Shown in pieces: positions 18,608 through 27,274 of a stretch of DNA of 64,000 bases. The position numbers and the translations under genes were made by a program. The DNA lies in NCBI GenBank assembly GCA_963826515.1, contig CAWGXI010000006.1, forward strand, positions 186,001-250,000. Reading direction: 5' to 3'. How positions within the stretch are numbered: position 1 is the stretch's first letter; the number at the start of each line of letters is the position of its first letter. The notes beneath the pieces were generated by a model. The model was not told the origin of the DNA, ran no database searches, and saw nothing but the letters and a program-made list of their open reading frames with translations. This DNA comes from DATFVJ01 sp963826515. Lineage in GTDB: Bacteria > Actinomycetota > Actinomycetes > Streptosporangiales > Streptosporangiaceae.

Positions 18608-19525
18608 CTAGGCCTGTTTTAGCAGGGCGCGGAGCATGTCTTTGCTGGTGGTGCCGGTTGCGGCCTGAACGCACAATTGGTCCATGACGGTCACGTAGTC
18701 GATGACATCGTCGGGCTGGTCGAGGTAGAGCGCGCTGTTGAGCTGTTCGAGGTAGACCAGATCGGGCAGGTCAGGTTCGGGGAACCGCAAGATGGTGAAC
18801 GGGCCGCCGGCTGCGGCGTGCGGGCCGACGTGGAACGGGACGATCTGCAGGGTGACGTTGGGCAATTCGGTGAGCTGCAGCAGGTGTTCCAGCTGGGCGC
18901 GCATCACCTTCGGGCCATCCGGGGCCCGGCGCAGGGCGGCCTCGTCCAGCACTGCCCACAGGTCGGGGGCCCCGGGCTGGCTGAGCAACTGCTGGCGTGT
19001 CATCCGGACGCTGACGCGGCGGTCGATCTCCTCGGCGGGTGCGTGCGCGTTGGCGATGAGGATGACGGCGCGGGCGTAGTCTTCGGTCTGCATCAGGCCG
19101 TGGACGAACTGCACCTCATAGGTGCGGATGATCGACGCGGCCTTTTCCAGCCCGATGTAGAGCTCAAACCATTTGGGCAGGATGTCGCTGTACTGCTGCC
19201 ACCAGCCTGGGGCGCCGGCCTGGCGGGCCAGTGCCAGCAGCTCTTCACGTTCGGCCTCGTCGGTGACCCCGTACAAGGTGAGCAGATCGGCCACATCGCG
19301 TTGCCTGGCGCCGCTGCGCCCCCGTTCCAAACGGCTGATCTTGGAGTGGGTCGCCCGGATCGCTTCGGCCGCCTGCCCGGTAGTGAGGTTGCTGGCTTCG
19401 CGCAGCCGGCGCAGGTGGGCGCCCAGCGCGATCCGCAACGCCGTCGGCCCGCACCGCGCGCCGGCGAGCGCCCCGTCGGCCGGCGCGCGGGCAGGCGTGC
19501 TTTTCCGTGCCCGATCGGAGATCAT
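18608..19525 (-). CDS. XRE-family regulator with DUF5753 domain
   Basis: This 305-aa protein has a helix-turn-helix at about 28-85 (LRRLREASNLTTGQAAEAIR, HSKISRLERGRSGARQ) and a DUF5753 domain with WWQQYSDILPKWFELYIGLE, VHGLMQTEDYARAV, VRMTRQQLL and FTILRFPEPDLPDLVY. Start 19525 is chosen because AGGAG lies 7 nt before the ATG; the frame is open further upstream to 19726 without support. DUF397 (19778-20029) is upstream on the same strand and the methyltransferase downstream, giving a three-gene unit. Confidence 0.94.
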   Translation of the reverse strand: MISDRARKSTPARAPADGALAGARCGPTALRIALGAHLRRLREASNLTTGQAAEAIRATHSKISRLERGRSGARQRDVADLLTLYGVTDEAEREELLALARQAGAPGWWQQYSDILPKWFELYIGLEKAASIIRTYEVQFVHGLMQTEDYARAVILIANAHAPAEEIDRRVSVRMTRQQLLSQPGAPDLWAVLDEAALRRAPDGPKVMRAQLEHLLQLTELPNVTLQIVPFHVGPHAAAGGPFTILRFPEPDLPDLVYLEQLNSALYLDQPDDVIDYVTVMDQLCVQAATGTTSKDMLRALLKQA

Positions 19526-19777
19526 CGACGCTCCTGGGGTGACAGCCGGCACTGGTCGGCTCGCCCAAGTGTCCCATTGCTGCATCCGCGTTGCATAGCC
19601 GGTCATCTTGGCTGCCGCGCGCACGTCCGGATACGGCTCCCTCGCCATTGCCAGGACTGTAGCGGGGTCGTCCGGCCCGCCGCTACGGCCAGTCCGCCGC
19701 CTGGCGGCGCGGTATTGTCCATCCAAAGGACGCGGCGCCGTCGGATCCGTGCGCGTCTGGCCGCGCGGCGGGCGGCG

Positions 19778-20029
19778 TCAGCGGGCCAGGTAGTCGAACT
19801 GGCCGGCCTTGACTCCCTGGATGAACGCGGTGATCTCAGCCGGGGTGTAGATCAACGCTGGACCGCCGCGACAGCGCGAATTACGGATCGCGATGTCACC
19901 GGCAGGCAGTACGGCGACCTCCACACAGCTGCCGTTCGGGTTGCTGTAGTCGCTCTTGCGCCAGCTGACCCCAGCAAGCCCAGAGGCAGGCATGCCGTTG
20001 TAGGCCTGAGCCATCGACCTTGTCACCAT
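19778..20029 (-). CDS. DUF397 domain protein
   Basis: An 83-aa protein that is essentially one DUF397 domain: WRKSDYSNPNGSCVEVA, then AIRNSRCRGGPALIYTP and a C-terminal helix FIQGVKAGQFDYL. DUF397 proteins pair with DUF5753 XRE regulators and in some cases act as their toxin-like or co-regulatory partner. Here the DUF397 gene comes first and its cognate XRE gene follows after 252 bp. Its promoter region contains the ATGCACATGCAC box and an inverted repeat. Confidence 0.92.
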   Translation of the reverse strand: MVTRSMAQAYNGMPASGLAGVSWRKSDYSNPNGSCVEVAVLPAGDIAIRNSRCRGGPALIYTPAEITAFIQGVKAGQFDYLAR

Positions 20030-20535
20030 GATTCCTCTCCAATGCGCTCAGTCGCGCACTAGGCCGCACATCTGCGGCCACGAGCTGGCCGGCAGGCGGA
20101 CTACGTCCGGCGGTGAGCGATGCGCCGCGCGGCCCACCGGGCGCGCGGCCGCGGCAGCCACAGCGAGGCACCCGCGCTGGTGCAGGTTGCCGTTGCCAGC
20201 ACGATACCCCGTGCATGTGCATTTGCTCTGATCAATCGGATGTTCTTGCGATTGATCTCGCAACTGTACTTGCGCCTGCACGATCGGGCACACCAAAATA
20301 GTCCTGCGGGCATCACTCAGCGACCGTGCGGGGATCCCCGTGCCCAGGCTCCCCCCGGCACGAACGCTCCGGCACGAACGCCCCGCCGCGGCCACCGGGC
20401 GACGTGGCCGTCGACTGGCATCCGCAGCACCAGCCCCGCACCGGCGCCACGATTAGGCGCACCCCGCAGGCACGCCCCGCAGCACCCAGGAACATCCCAC
20501 GTCCGCCCGAGTTGATCTGACCGCGGAAGGCCGGC
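20030..20535. other. Divergent regulatory region between DUF397 and a small gene
   Basis: About 505 bp without a gene. It holds an AT-richer core at 20205-20300, the GTGCATGTGCAT box (20211-20222) and a 9-bp inverted repeat (20230-20257). It probably contains the promoter of the leftward DUF397-XRE unit. Confidence 0.5.
20211..20257. promoter_or_regulatory. Operator candidate: TGCATGTGCAT box plus GATCAATCG inverted repeat
   Basis: GTGCATGTGCAT at 20211-20222 is followed by GATCAATCG at 20230-20238, whose exact reverse complement lies at 20249-20257 with a 10-nt spacer. The box reads ATGCACATGCAC toward the DUF397 gene and recurs, slightly changed, before the second DUF397 gene. It is a candidate site for the XRE/DUF5753 protein of this cluster; binding is inferred. 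Confidence 0.45.
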
Positions 20536-20817
20536 ATGCGGAATCTCAGCGACACCGACCGGCAAGCACTACGGCTCGCCGCCCACCTGCGACAAGCAAT
20601 GGCGCAATGGCTCAGCTACCGCGGCGCCGGCCAATCCTGCGCGATCTCACCCTTCGTCGATTCGACCGGGCAGCCAGCCGTACTCATCAAGATCAACGCC
20701 CACACGGCATGCGCCATGATCGACAGCCTCAACGAACAGTACAACCGCTCCCGCGAGCAACCACGCCCCGCCGGAACCCCCCGGTCACGTCCTCCAGGAG
20801 ATACCGCACCGTCCTGA
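20536..20817 (+). CDS. Small hypothetical protein, 93 aa
   Basis: The ATG at 20536 follows GGAAGG at 6 nt. The N-terminal 70 residues look structured (LSDTDRQALRLAAHLRQAMA, PAVLIKINAHTACAMIDSL) with a predicted helix and a beta strand. The tail is Pro/Arg-rich and may be disordered. No membrane segment. I do not recognise the family. It lies between the two DUF397 loci, on the opposite strand from the first. Confidence 0.6.
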   Translation: MRNLSDTDRQALRLAAHLRQAMAQWLSYRGAGQSCAISPFVDSTGQPAVLIKINAHTACAMIDSLNEQYNRSREQPRPAGTPRSRPPGDTAPS

Positions 20818-21114
20818 TTACGCCGTTGCACGGCCAGTTCGGCGGCTCCTGCCCGACAGCCTCTGCCAGCGCGTGGTAGGTCGCGATGATGACCCCCGTG
20901 CTGGTCTGCCATGCTGCCGGCCAGCCGCAGAGCGATCGGGCAGGCGTGCCGTGAAGTCCGTTCGCACCGCCGTGACACACCCGCGGCAGCCGTTATGGAT
21001 ATTGGTACTGAACGGCTCCGCGACGTGCGTCACCGGCAGTACGGACAGCCATCTGCTGGTCCGGCCGACCGATGGCATGGCTCACCTGCGATCGCCTGCT
21101 CATCGCCAAGGGGA
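20818..21114. other. Intergenic region
   Basis: About 300 bp between the small gene and the convergent ATPase gene. No gene or clear terminator seen. Confidence 0.4.
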
Positions 21115-21687
21115 TCAGGACCTGGGACGGGCGGGACCGGGTGTTGCTGAGAACAGGGCCCACACGGTTTTTCCCGTGCCGGCGGGTGTGGTGTAGCCCC
21201 ATTGGTCGCTGAGCGCGCCGATGACCTGGATGCCGCGGCCGGTCTCGGCGAGGTACCCGGGCTGGTTGAGCACGGGGACCATGCCCGCCGGGTCGGCGAC
21301 CGCGCAGAGCACGCACGGCCCGGGCTGCAGCAGGCCGAGCCGGATCGGCTGGCGGGGCCGGGTGCCGCCGGAGGCTGGCAGCGCGTGCCGCAGCGCGTTG
21401 GTCAGCAGCTCGGACACGACGGTCGCGATATCGTCGCAACGTTCTGCGGCCCCCCACCGTCGCACGGTGGCGACGGTGAACTCGCGGGCTGTGCGGACCG
21501 ACCGGGCATCGGCGCCGGGCGTGCGGGTGGCGATCCGCGGGAAGCAGGTCCAGCCCGGAGGGGCGGGATCTGGCGCCAGCGGCCAGTTCCCGCTCGCCAT
21601 GGCGGCCATCTCCACCGCCGACGCTAGCCAGCGCCAGCCCGCGCCGCTTGCCGCGCTGGCTGCCAGGGGTAATGGGTGTGCTGTCAT
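21115..21687 (-). CDS. RsbW-like ATP-binding protein
   Basis: A GHKL-type ATPase of about 190 aa: TAREFTVATVRRW, the N-box VVSELLTNALRHAL, the G1 region AVADPAGMVPVL, the G2 box ETGRGIQVIGALSDQWG and the final strand KTVWALFS. Start codons at 21687 (MTAHPLPLAA) and 21600 (MASGNWPLAP) are both plausible. It is divergent from the DUF397 gene at 21879, and their shared upstream region contains the ATGCACGTGCAT palindrome. Such ATPases act as anti-sigma or partner-switch kinases; here it belongs to the XRE/DUF397 cluster by position. Confidence 0.87.
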   Translation of the reverse strand: MTAHPLPLAASAASGAGWRWLASAVEMAAMASGNWPLAPDPAPPGWTCFPRIATRTPGADARSVRTAREFTVATVRRWGAAERCDDIATVVSELLTNALRHALPASGGTRPRQPIRLGLLQPGPCVLCAVADPAGMVPVLNQPGYLAETGRGIQVIGALSDQWGYTTPAGTGKTVWALFSATPGPARPRS

Positions 21688-21760
21688 CGCCGTCCGCACA
21701 ATTCCGCCGCAACAGGGAGAAACAGGTCCTATGGCCCATATTGCCGCATGCGCGGGCCAT

Positions 21761-21796
21761 TGCACATGCTTCTGCATAATTCATATGCACGTGCAT
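21761..21796. promoter_or_regulatory. ATGCACGTGCAT palindrome and half-site in a divergent promoter
   Basis: ATGCACGTGCAT at 21785-21796 is a perfect 12-bp palindrome; TGCACATGC at 21761-21769 is a related half. Both lie between the divergent ATPase (start 21687) and DUF397 (start 21879) genes. The same box occurs upstream of the first DUF397 gene at 20211-20222 with two changes, which suggests one shared regulator. Confidence 0.5.
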
Positions 21797-21878
21797 CGGA
21801 ACTGTTAATCTGCATCGTGGCACCCAAGGCCGCGTCCGCATGGCGCGCTCGTTTCCCCGCAGCCCATCCTGGAGAGCG

Positions 21879-22166
21879 ATGATGCAGGTCAACAACGGTG
21901 TTCCGGCTGATCAGCTGGCGGCTCGCTGGCGTAAGAGCCGTGTCAGCAATCCCACCGGATGCTGTGTCGAGGTCGCCGAGCTGGCGGGTGGCGCGATTGC
22001 TGTCCGCAACTCCCGCTACCCGTCCGGGCCGGCGCTGATCTACACCCGCGCCGAAGTCTCCGCTTTCTTGACCGGGGTGAAGGACGGTGAGTTCGATGAC
22101 CTGTACCCCGGGCGGCAGCGCCGCCGCCGGGCCGCACGAGCAAGAAGTGCCGGGGCTGTCCGGTGA
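21879..22166 (+). CDS. DUF397 domain protein
   Basis: A 95-aa protein with a DUF397 domain (WRKSRVSNPTGCCVEVAELA, AVRNSRYPSGPALIYTRAEV, FLTGVKDGEFDDL) and a short basic tail. The start at 21879 follows GGAGAG; the longer frame from 21840 is not supported. Its nearest XRE partner is the DUF5753 gene at 18608, so both DUF397 proteins may answer to one regulator. Confidence 0.92.
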   Translation: MMQVNNGVPADQLAARWRKSRVSNPTGCCVEVAELAGGAIAVRNSRYPSGPALIYTRAEVSAFLTGVKDGEFDDLYPGRQRRRRAARARSAGAVR

Positions 22167-22251
22167 CCCGGTGATATCGCGCCGTGTGCGCACCGCTGCG
22201 GATGCCTGGCCATGCGGAGGTCCCTAGCGCCGGGGATATCGAATGCGGCCT

Positions 22252-23307
22252 TCAACGAGGTCCGGGCACGATGACGGCACGTCCGGTGAGTTCGCCGGCG
22301 AGCATTTTCCGGTAGGCGCCGGTGGCATCTTCGAGGGCGAATGTGGTGACCTTGGGCTGGAGCAGGCCGCGGGCACCGAGGTCGAGAACCTCGATCAGCT
22401 CGGGTCGGCTGCCCCAGTAGGTTGTCTGGACCGACACTTCGTAGGGCACCGAAAAGAAGGACAGCGGCAGGGTGCCGCCAGCGATGCCGACGATGGTGAG
22501 GTCCCCGAGAGTGCGGGCCGCGGCGGCGCCGAGCGCCAGGGTCGCATCGGCGCCGACGAAGTCGAGCACGACATCTGCGCCACGGCCGCCGGTCGCCTGC
22601 CGGATCTGGTCGGCGGCCGTGTCGCCGGAGGCGAAGGTGAGGTCGGCGCCAAGATCGCGGGCAAGGGCCAGCGCGTCGGGGCGGGTGTCCACGGCGATGA
22701 CCCGGGCGGCGGTGGTGGCCTTGAGGATCTGCACGCCGAGGTGGCCGAGCCCGCCGACGCCGATGACAGCGGCGGTGGCCCCGGGCGGCAGCTTCGCCCA
22801 TGAGCGGCGCACTGCGTGATAGGGGGTGAGGCCAGCGTCGGTGAGCGGCGCCGCCGCGACCGGGTCCAGGCCTTCGGGCAGCGGGACCAGATGGCGGGCA
22901 TCAGGAACGAGCATGAATTCGGCCATACCGCCGTCGAGGCCGAGCCCGCCGCCGCCCCCGGGCACCGGCGCGGCGGCCTGGTTCTCGCAGTAGGTCTCGG
23001 CCCCGAGGCGGCACCGCTCGCAGGTGCCGCAGCCCCATGGCCCATAGACCGCCACCGGCTGGCCGACCTCGAGGCCGGCCACGCCGCTGCCGAGCGAATG
23101 GACCCAGCCGGCGGTCTCGTGACCGAGCGTAAACGGCGGCCCCCAGCCCAGCTGGCCGGCCTCGAACTCTCGCATCAGGTGCAGGTCGGAGTGGCAAGCA
23201 CCGGCGCCGCCCACGCGGATGACCACCTGTCCCGGGCCCGGCGACGGATCTGCGACATCGGCGAGTACTGGGTCAGACTTCCACTCCATCAGGCGCAGCG
23301 CTCGCAT
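22252..23307 (-). CDS. Zinc-dependent alcohol dehydrogenase (MDR superfamily)
   Basis: This 351-aa enzyme has catalytic zinc ligands in GACHSDLH (Cys) and TLGHETAGW (His, Glu) and four structural-zinc cysteines in CGTCERCRLGAETYC. The NAD(P) Rossmann motif is AAVIGVGGLGHLGVQI, followed by VIAVDTRPDALALAR, where Asp after the second strand favours NAD. The start at 23307 follows GAGGAGGGACG. It oxidises an alcohol or reduces an aldehyde; the substrate is not determined. A regulator pseudogene lies upstream on the same strand. Confidence 0.94.
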   Translation of the reverse strand: MRALRLMEWKSDPVLADVADPSPGPGQVVIRVGGAGACHSDLHLMREFEAGQLGWGPPFTLGHETAGWVHSLGSGVAGLEVGQPVAVYGPWGCGTCERCRLGAETYCENQAAAPVPGGGGGLGLDGGMAEFMLVPDARHLVPLPEGLDPVAAAPLTDAGLTPYHAVRRSWAKLPPGATAAVIGVGGLGHLGVQILKATTAARVIAVDTRPDALALARDLGADLTFASGDTAADQIRQATGGRGADVVLDFVGADATLALGAAAARTLGDLTIVGIAGGTLPLSFFSVPYEVSVQTTYWGSRPELIEVLDLGARGLLQPKVTTFALEDATGAYRKMLAGELTGRAVIVPGPR

Positions 23308-23493
23308 AACGTCCCTCCTCTGTGGCGCGGACCTGGCCGGACGAAGGCTCGCCGCGACCTGCCCGCGTTTCCCGGCGTTCCCGTGATATCGACACGCCAC
23401 ACCATCCGGCCGGGCCCCGCGGCTCTGGACCGCCCCGGATGGGTGGTGGCCCTGTCTGACCTCCCGAGGAGGGCCGACCGGGCCGGCGGCCTG

Positions 23494-24424
23494 TCACTGC
23501 CTGAGGGTTGCCCCGTCAGGGGCCAGCCGTAGCACGTCGGCGATCCGAACGGCGAGTTCGAGGTGGAACCGGTCGTCCGGATCGTGCAGGTCCATGGCAG
23601 GTAGCTGTTCGATGCGCCGCAGCCGGTACCGCAGCGAGTTGACGTGCAGATGCAGGGCATTGGCGGTGCGCCGCAGGTGCCGGTCGTGCGCGAGGTAGAC
23701 ACGCAAGGTCCGGATGTGCTCGCTGCCGCGTTGCTCGTCGGAACTCAATAGCGGGGCGAGCGCCGGCAAGATGCAGGCCCGCAGTCCCTCGGGGTCGAGT
23801 GACCGCGCCAGCATCCCATAGTTGCCAAGCTCCTCGCCGGCTAGAACGGTGCCTCAGGAACTGACGGTGCAGCCGCTGTTCCGTCTCGTAGCGTTCCCAG
23901 CGGCGCGACAGATGCAGGGCGAGGATGCCGCTGGCGGCTCCGAGCAGCTGAGCGCCGGATTCGTCCAGGTCCCGGTCGCGGTGCGCGGTGAGCGCGCCCA
24001 GGGACGCGTCCGCTTTGGCCAGCAGGTGCTCGGCGATCACGGACATGCCCGTCCGGCCGGCACACGCCACCACCCGCCCCAGCGGATCGCGCAGTTCGAG
24101 CCCGATATTCAGCTCACCTGACAGCAGCGCCAGAGCCAGCTGCACGTCGGCGCCGGTGAGCAGGAGGGCCGCCAGCTCTTTCAGGAGCAACAGCTTGCGC
24201 TCGGGGCCGCCGGCGGCAAGCGCTCGCGCCTCGGACTGGCGGAGCAGGGCTGCGCGGTGGCGGGTGCGCGCCACCGCGACCGCCGCCACGCGGGCAAACA
24301 GGGCGAGCAGGTCCACGTCGTCGTTGGCCACCACGTCCACGACGCCCTGCTCGAACATGTCCGCCGACGACTCGTCGTACCTCGCCGCGACACGTTCTCC
24401 GAAGTAACCGTCCTCGTCGTCCAT
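23494..24424 (-). pseudogene. PucR/CdaR-type regulator, frameshifted with internal deletion
   Basis: The N-terminal 200 residues (AGGPERKLLLLKELAALLL, GLELRDPLGRVVACAGRT, GILALHLSRRWERYETEQ) fit the sensor part of PucR-like regulators. The last 106 residues carry the PucR helix-turn-helix (RVYLAHDRHLRRTANALHL, NSLRYRLRRIEQL). The two parts are in different frames, meeting near 23830, and the normal central segment of roughly 70-100 residues is missing. It cannot yield the usual protein. It probably once controlled the adjacent alcohol dehydrogenase, but that is inference. Confidence 0.75.
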
Positions 24425-24649
24425 CGCCGGACCGTATCGCGGAAGGACTCCGCAGTGCGTGCAAATTTCGCGCGCCCCGCGGCATGAGCGTGGCGGCCTG
24501 GGCGCGGGCGCGTGGGTCAGGCGGGGGCCCGAGATTCCTGCTCGACCAGATCATCTGCTAGATCGACCGGCATCTTCGCCAAGCGATGTCCTCTCGGCGA
24601 CGTCCGGACCGAGCGCGTCCGGACCGAGGGCTCCCGCTTGGAGACATGT

Positions 24650-25072
24650 TCAGGACCCGAGGTGGGTCTCGTGAACGCCGAAGGTTGCTGGCCGGTAATC
24701 GGTGTGCCGTATCCATAGTGGGCGAACGCGGACGAGCGCCCTGTTGGGGTTCTGGGCGCGCTCCAGACGGTCAGGGTATTGCTCAACGTAGGTCCGTAGG
24801 CACCGTTCACGCTCCTCGCCCGTCAGTATGTCGGCGCCACCCTCGCATTGAACGCTCACTTCGTCATCCCAGCCGATAACCAGGGCGATCTGTGGGGACG
24901 CCTGGATATTGCGGTATTTTCGCGATCGAACTGAGGTGTCGAACACGATCTCCCCAGCGTCGGTTGCGGCAACGTCGATGAGGGCGGCTTCGGGCGCACC
25001 ATCCGGCCTGCAGGTTGCGACCACAGCGAGCGCGCGGGCGCGAACGAAGTTCACCAGCTCTGCGAGGTCCAT
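24650..25072 (-). CDS. Pyridoxamine-5'-phosphate-oxidase-like flavin protein
   Basis: A 140-aa split-barrel protein: LAVVATCRPDGAPEAALIDV, IVFDTSVRSRKYRNI, PQIALVIGWDDEVSVQCEG, then a helix and the closing strand ALVRVRPLWIRHTDY. The family binds FMN or F420 and reduces small substrates. Length is normal for a stand-alone domain. The ATG at 25072 begins MDLAELVNF. The divergent neighbour is a phosphoesterase; no functional link is evident. Confidence 0.88.
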   Translation of the reverse strand: MDLAELVNFVRARALAVVATCRPDGAPEAALIDVAATDAGEIVFDTSVRSRKYRNIQASPQIALVIGWDDEVSVQCEGGADILTGEERERCLRTYVEQYPDRLERAQNPNRALVRVRPLWIRHTDYRPATFGVHETHLGS

Positions 25073-25355
25073 CGGTCTGCCTCCTGGGTGACTGCCAGAC
25101 TCAGCAGGAGGTTACGCCCGGACCTGGCGTTAGCACCACGCCTGGCCTTGCCGCTGTGGGCAGCTCCGCGATCTCGTGCACGCTGGAGATCTGACGGATC
25201 ATGCATAATGCCCCACGATCGCTCGCGTGGTGACAGCCTGGGCTTAGCGGCTCGCAGTGGCTTCGTTAGTGCGGGTGGCAGCTCTTCGCAGTTGTTCAAG
25301 ACGCAACCCAGATTGGCTGTCAGGTCAGGGGCTAAAGTTGCACTGGGTCCTTGGC

Positions 25356-26654
25356 ATGGACGGGGGTGGGGTGTTGACTTCGCAATCGGGCAGCACCCGG
25401 GGGCGGCGCATAGGCGAACGGCCCTTTCCGGGCCGGCCGGCTGGCGCTGACACGCTTCCCCAGATCGACCACGTCCTGGTTTTGATGATGGAGAACCACT
25501 CCTACGACAACTATCTCGGCATGCTGGGCCGGGGTGCGGGTGAGAAACCGCGCGGGGACGGCTTTACGATCGGCCCCGATGGCCACCCGGCGGCGGCAAA
25601 TCCCGCCCCTGGCGGCGGTACGCAGCATGCCTTTCGGATGCCGACCACGTGCCAGCTGTCCGGTAAGCCGTCCCAGGAGTGGGGGCAGTGCCATATCCAG
25701 TTCGATGACGGCCGGAACGACGGGTTCGTAAAGTCGGCGAGTGGTCCGGTCGCTATGGGCTATTGGACCGGCGAGGACCTGCCGTGGGCCTACTCGCTGG
25801 CCGCCACCTTCCCGCTGGCTGACCGCTGGTTCGCCCCAGCGCTCGGCCAGACACAGCCGAACCGCCGCTACCTGTTAGCTGCCACCTCGGTTGGCATGGT
25901 TGATGACGTCTTGCCCGAGAACCTCCTGCCCGCTCCGGAAGGGACGATCTTCGACCGCTTGGACGCCCACCGCATTGCCTGGCGGAACTACTACTCAAGC
26001 TTCCCCCCGACCAGCTACCTTTTCCTTGGCGATGCGATCCGCGACCATTCGAGCGTGCTCCCGGTAGCACAGTTCTTCGCCGACGCGAAGTCGGGGAACC
26101 TTCCTGGCTTTGCGATCATTGACCCCGACTTTGGCAGTAACTCCGAGGAGAACCCGCAAAACATCGTGCACGGCGAGGTCTTCGCCGCATCGGTGGTTGA
26201 GGCCGTCCTGCAATCGCCGGCGTGGCCGCGCACGCTGCTGGTGTGGACATTCGATGAGGGCGGCGGTTACTACGACCACGTGCCGCCACCTGCGGCTGTC
26301 GCGCCGGACGCCATCCCGCCGCTGCCACCGGCCGCCAGCTACGACGGGTTCGCCCGGTATGGATTTCGGGTGCCGGCGGTCGTGATTTCCCCATGGAGCC
26401 GGGCGGATCACGTGACCAGCGTGGTGCACGACCACACCTCGATCCTGGCGATGGTCGAGCGCAAATGGAACCTGCCGGCGCTGACAAACCGCGACGCAGC
26501 CGCTGCCGATCTGGCCGACTTTCTTGACTTGAGCCAGCCAGCATTCGCCGAACCACCCCTACTGGCCCCGCCGCTCGCCGGTCCCGCGCAACTCGCTTGT
26601 GAAAAGAGCGGGCCTGGGCAAATACCGCCTCCGGGGTCGGTTACACCCGGCTAG
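25356..26654 (+). CDS. Phospholipase C / acid phosphatase family phosphoesterase
   Basis: A PF04185-type phosphoesterase of 432 aa from the ATG at 25356; a GTG at 25257 would give 465. Motifs are QIDHVLVLMMENHSYDNYLG with the metal-binding Glu-Asn and nucleophile region, PNRRYLLAATSVGM, GFAIIDPDFGSNSEENPQN, LVWTFDEGGGYYDHVPPP and a C-terminal PAVVISPWSR with DHTSILAMVERKW. It hydrolyses phosphate esters or phospholipids. No clear signal peptide is visible with either start, which is unusual because many relatives are exported. Confidence 0.88.
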   Translation: MDGGGVLTSQSGSTRGRRIGERPFPGRPAGADTLPQIDHVLVLMMENHSYDNYLGMLGRGAGEKPRGDGFTIGPDGHPAAANPAPGGGTQHAFRMPTTCQLSGKPSQEWGQCHIQFDDGRNDGFVKSASGPVAMGYWTGEDLPWAYSLAATFPLADRWFAPALGQTQPNRRYLLAATSVGMVDDVLPENLLPAPEGTIFDRLDAHRIAWRNYYSSFPPTSYLFLGDAIRDHSSVLPVAQFFADAKSGNLPGFAIIDPDFGSNSEENPQNIVHGEVFAASVVEAVLQSPAWPRTLLVWTFDEGGGYYDHVPPPAAVAPDAIPPLPPAASYDGFARYGFRVPAVVISPWSRADHVTSVVHDHTSILAMVERKWNLPALTNRDAAAADLADFLDLSQPAFAEPPLLAPPLAGPAQLACEKSGPGQIPPPGSVTPG

Positions 26655-26761
26655 CGACCAGTGGCGCAAGGTGCCGGTACCAGCCCTGGGGGCCTGACAA
26701 CAAGGTCTCGGACCAGGAGGGCCACGAACCTTGATTCTGCCGTGCCGACCGGTCCTCGCGG

Positions 26762-27274
26762 TCAGGTCATGGTCGCCGACCGTGTGGCGGTTCCGGGCTT
26801 CGCTGAATGCCGTGCCGGTCGAACCGGGGCAACGCGAACGACAACGTTGTAGGTGACGAGCGCGATGGCCAGGTGCATCGCCATGAGGACCGCGACTGCT
26901 TTCGGCTGCGCGCCTCGCACCAGCAGCCACAGGTCGGGAAGATAGAGCATCAAGGTTACGAGGATGGCGAGCCGGAAAAACAGCCACCGCGGCGACGAGG
27001 TGATGCGCGTCACGATGGGCCAGGCCGCGCACGCGATGATGACGCCGATGACGGTCAGCTTGGCATAGTCGGAGAATCCGAAATGAGCGTAGCCTTTCGT
27101 CGCGGGAAAAATGGCCGTGCCGACGGCCACGAGCAGAGCGTCCGCAAGGAGCGACCCGCCGATTGACAACACCGTGGCCACAGCGACCCGAGCTACCGAC
27201 GGCTGGCGGTGGGCCGGGGTGAAGTCGACCCGGGCAAGTCCCAGGACGCGGTTGGCGAAGCTGGACTGAAGCAC
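26762..27274 (-). CDS. Four-helix integral membrane protein, DUF6069-like
   Basis: A 170-aa protein with four hydrophobic helices at about 28-55, 70-92, 95-118 and 124-145 (VATVLSIGGSLLADALLV, KLTVIGVIIACAAWPIV, WLFFRLAILVTLMLYLPDLW, AVAVLMAMHLAIALVTYNVV). The layout and the WPIVTRI phrase resemble DUF6069 proteins of actinomycetes, whose role is unknown. The GTG at 27274 follows AAAGGA at 6-7 nt. Confidence 0.75.
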   Translation of the reverse strand: MLQSSFANRVLGLARVDFTPAHRQPSVARVAVATVLSIGGSLLADALLVAVGTAIFPATKGYAHFGFSDYAKLTVIGVIIACAAWPIVTRITSSPRWLFFRLAILVTLMLYLPDLWLLVRGAQPKAVAVLMAMHLAIALVTYNVVVRVAPVRPARHSAKPGTATRSATMT

